DNA of 50,096 bases from Treponema sp. (GTDB lineage Bacteria; Spirochaetota; Spirochaetia; Treponematales; Treponemataceae): contig JAILBH010000143.1 of assembly GCA_024681195.1 (NCBI GenBank), positions 1 through 50,096 on the forward strand. The letters are read 5' to 3'. A program made the translations under genes and the position numbers. The notes beneath the pieces were generated by a model. That model was not told where the DNA came from. It saw nothing but the letters and a program-made list of their open reading frames with translations, and made no database searches. Below are positions 49,779 to 50,096 of the stretch, piece after piece (position 1 is the stretch's first letter; every line of letters starts with the position of its first letter).

Positions 49779-50096
49779 TTATTTTTTGATTGCATATTTC
49801 TCTATAAATTCCGAGAATCTTTCTAATCGCCCGTCTTTATAAGTTCTATTACCATAAATACTGGGGTTTTCTTTTTTTAATCCGAATATTTCTAAAGCAA
49901 TAGAAGGCTTTCCTTTTTTACCAGGCGGCAAAGTATTTTTTAAATATGTCAAAACAAGAGGAACATCCTCTTCATCTGTAAACTTAAGTTTTTTATTAAC
50001 TAGTCTATATCCTTCAAATTCAAATGTAGAAATAATATCTAAAAAATTCTTAGGAATAGTATAATATGCCTCATAGAATTGATTATATAAATCTTG
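49779..50096 (-). CDS. Unknown protein (C-terminal part, cut by window edge)
   Basis: The minus strand is open from the edge at 50096 to a TAA at 49779-49781, giving 105 residues. Recognisable stretches include FYEAYYTIPKNFLDIISTF, VPLVLTYLKNTLPPGKKGKP, FGLKKENPSIYGNRTY and FSEFIEKYAIKK. The sequence is basic and hydrophilic at the end and matches no family I know. It is AT-rich like the T5orf172-like gene 70 bases downstream, with which it may belong to a mobile or defence island. The start is outside the window. Confidence 0.7.
   Translation of the reverse strand, partial: QDLYNQFYEAYYTIPKNFLDIISTFEFEGYRLVNKKLKFTDEEDVPLVLTYLKNTLPPGKKGKPSIALEIFGLKKENPSIYGNRTYKDGRLERFSEFIEKYAIKK

Noticed and set aside
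1..50096. tRNA or rRNA genes, CRISPR arrays, insertion sequences, prophage
   Set aside because: No cloverleaf-like intergenic stretch, no regularly spaced repeats, and no transposase or phage structural gene was found; intergenic gaps are all below 300 bases.

Overview
This window looks like a chromosomal stretch of a spirochaete, most likely a host-associated (gut or rumen type) Treponema. The base composition is moderately AT-rich. The phenylalanyl-tRNA synthetase alpha chain is of the large archaeal-like type known from spirochaetes. There are many lipoproteins and secreted proteins of unknown function, c-di-GMP and class III cyclase signalling proteins, and proteins that resemble only spirochaetal families. 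No rRNA, tRNA, CRISPR array, prophage or insertion sequence was seen. Species assignment is inference.

Layout. 1-899 (-): 5' part of carB. 1179-2063 (-): exported protein of unknown function. 2202-5739 (+): two small membrane proteins, larB, larC (nickel-pincer cofactor synthesis) and a TIGR02757-family gene. 5741-9843 (-): trkA, trkH and a lipoprotein whose C-terminal domain looks like an archaemetzincin without its catalytic residues. 9915-15112 (-): ECF transporter S component, DUF1846 protein, DUF2007-like protein, CYTH protein, purD and a zinc-ribbon membrane protein. 15196-21552 (+): MinD/FlhG-type ATPase, lgt, lipoprotein, RlmL-like methyltransferase, TetR regulator, glpK. 21553-30036 (-): pheS; a five-gene run (spirochaetal protein, GAF-GGDEF cyclase, rhomboid protease, two secreted proteins) ending in a strong terminator; then HlyIII/PAQR protein, rlmB and ychJ. 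30114-38211 (-): UrtA-like binding lipoprotein, propeller-receptor adenylate cyclase, glmS, guaA. 38299-45093 (+): tcdA, the feo iron operon (feoA, feoA, feoB, Cys-rich FeoB-associated peptide), and a five-domain c-di-GMP protein. 45090-46876 (-): two DUF4097-like secreted proteins. 46954-48998 (+): TrmH-type methyltransferase and PlsC-like acyltransferase. 49005-50096 (-): GIY-YIG/T5orf172-like protein and the end of an unknown gene, more AT-rich and probably accessory.

How the parts work together. Transport and metal handling (Trk potassium uptake, Feo iron uptake, Lar nickel cofactor, ECF vitamin uptake), nucleotide and amino-sugar synthesis (CarB, PurD, GuaA, GlmS), and signalling (cyclase, GGDEF, EAL) dominate. 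The most unusual points are: (1) the dead-metallopeptidase lipoprotein next to trkAH; (2) a periplasmic binding lipoprotein paired with a propeller-receptor adenylate cyclase instead of a permease; (3) at least nine genes whose -10 box lies 6-8 nt before the start codon with no Shine-Dalgarno, implying leaderless mRNAs; (4) an array of TTAG/CTAA half-sites over the feo promoter; (5) short palindromic repeats that have entered coding sequence or supply a stop codon; and (6) an EAL protein carrying a histidine-kinase-like module without its phospho-acceptor histidine.
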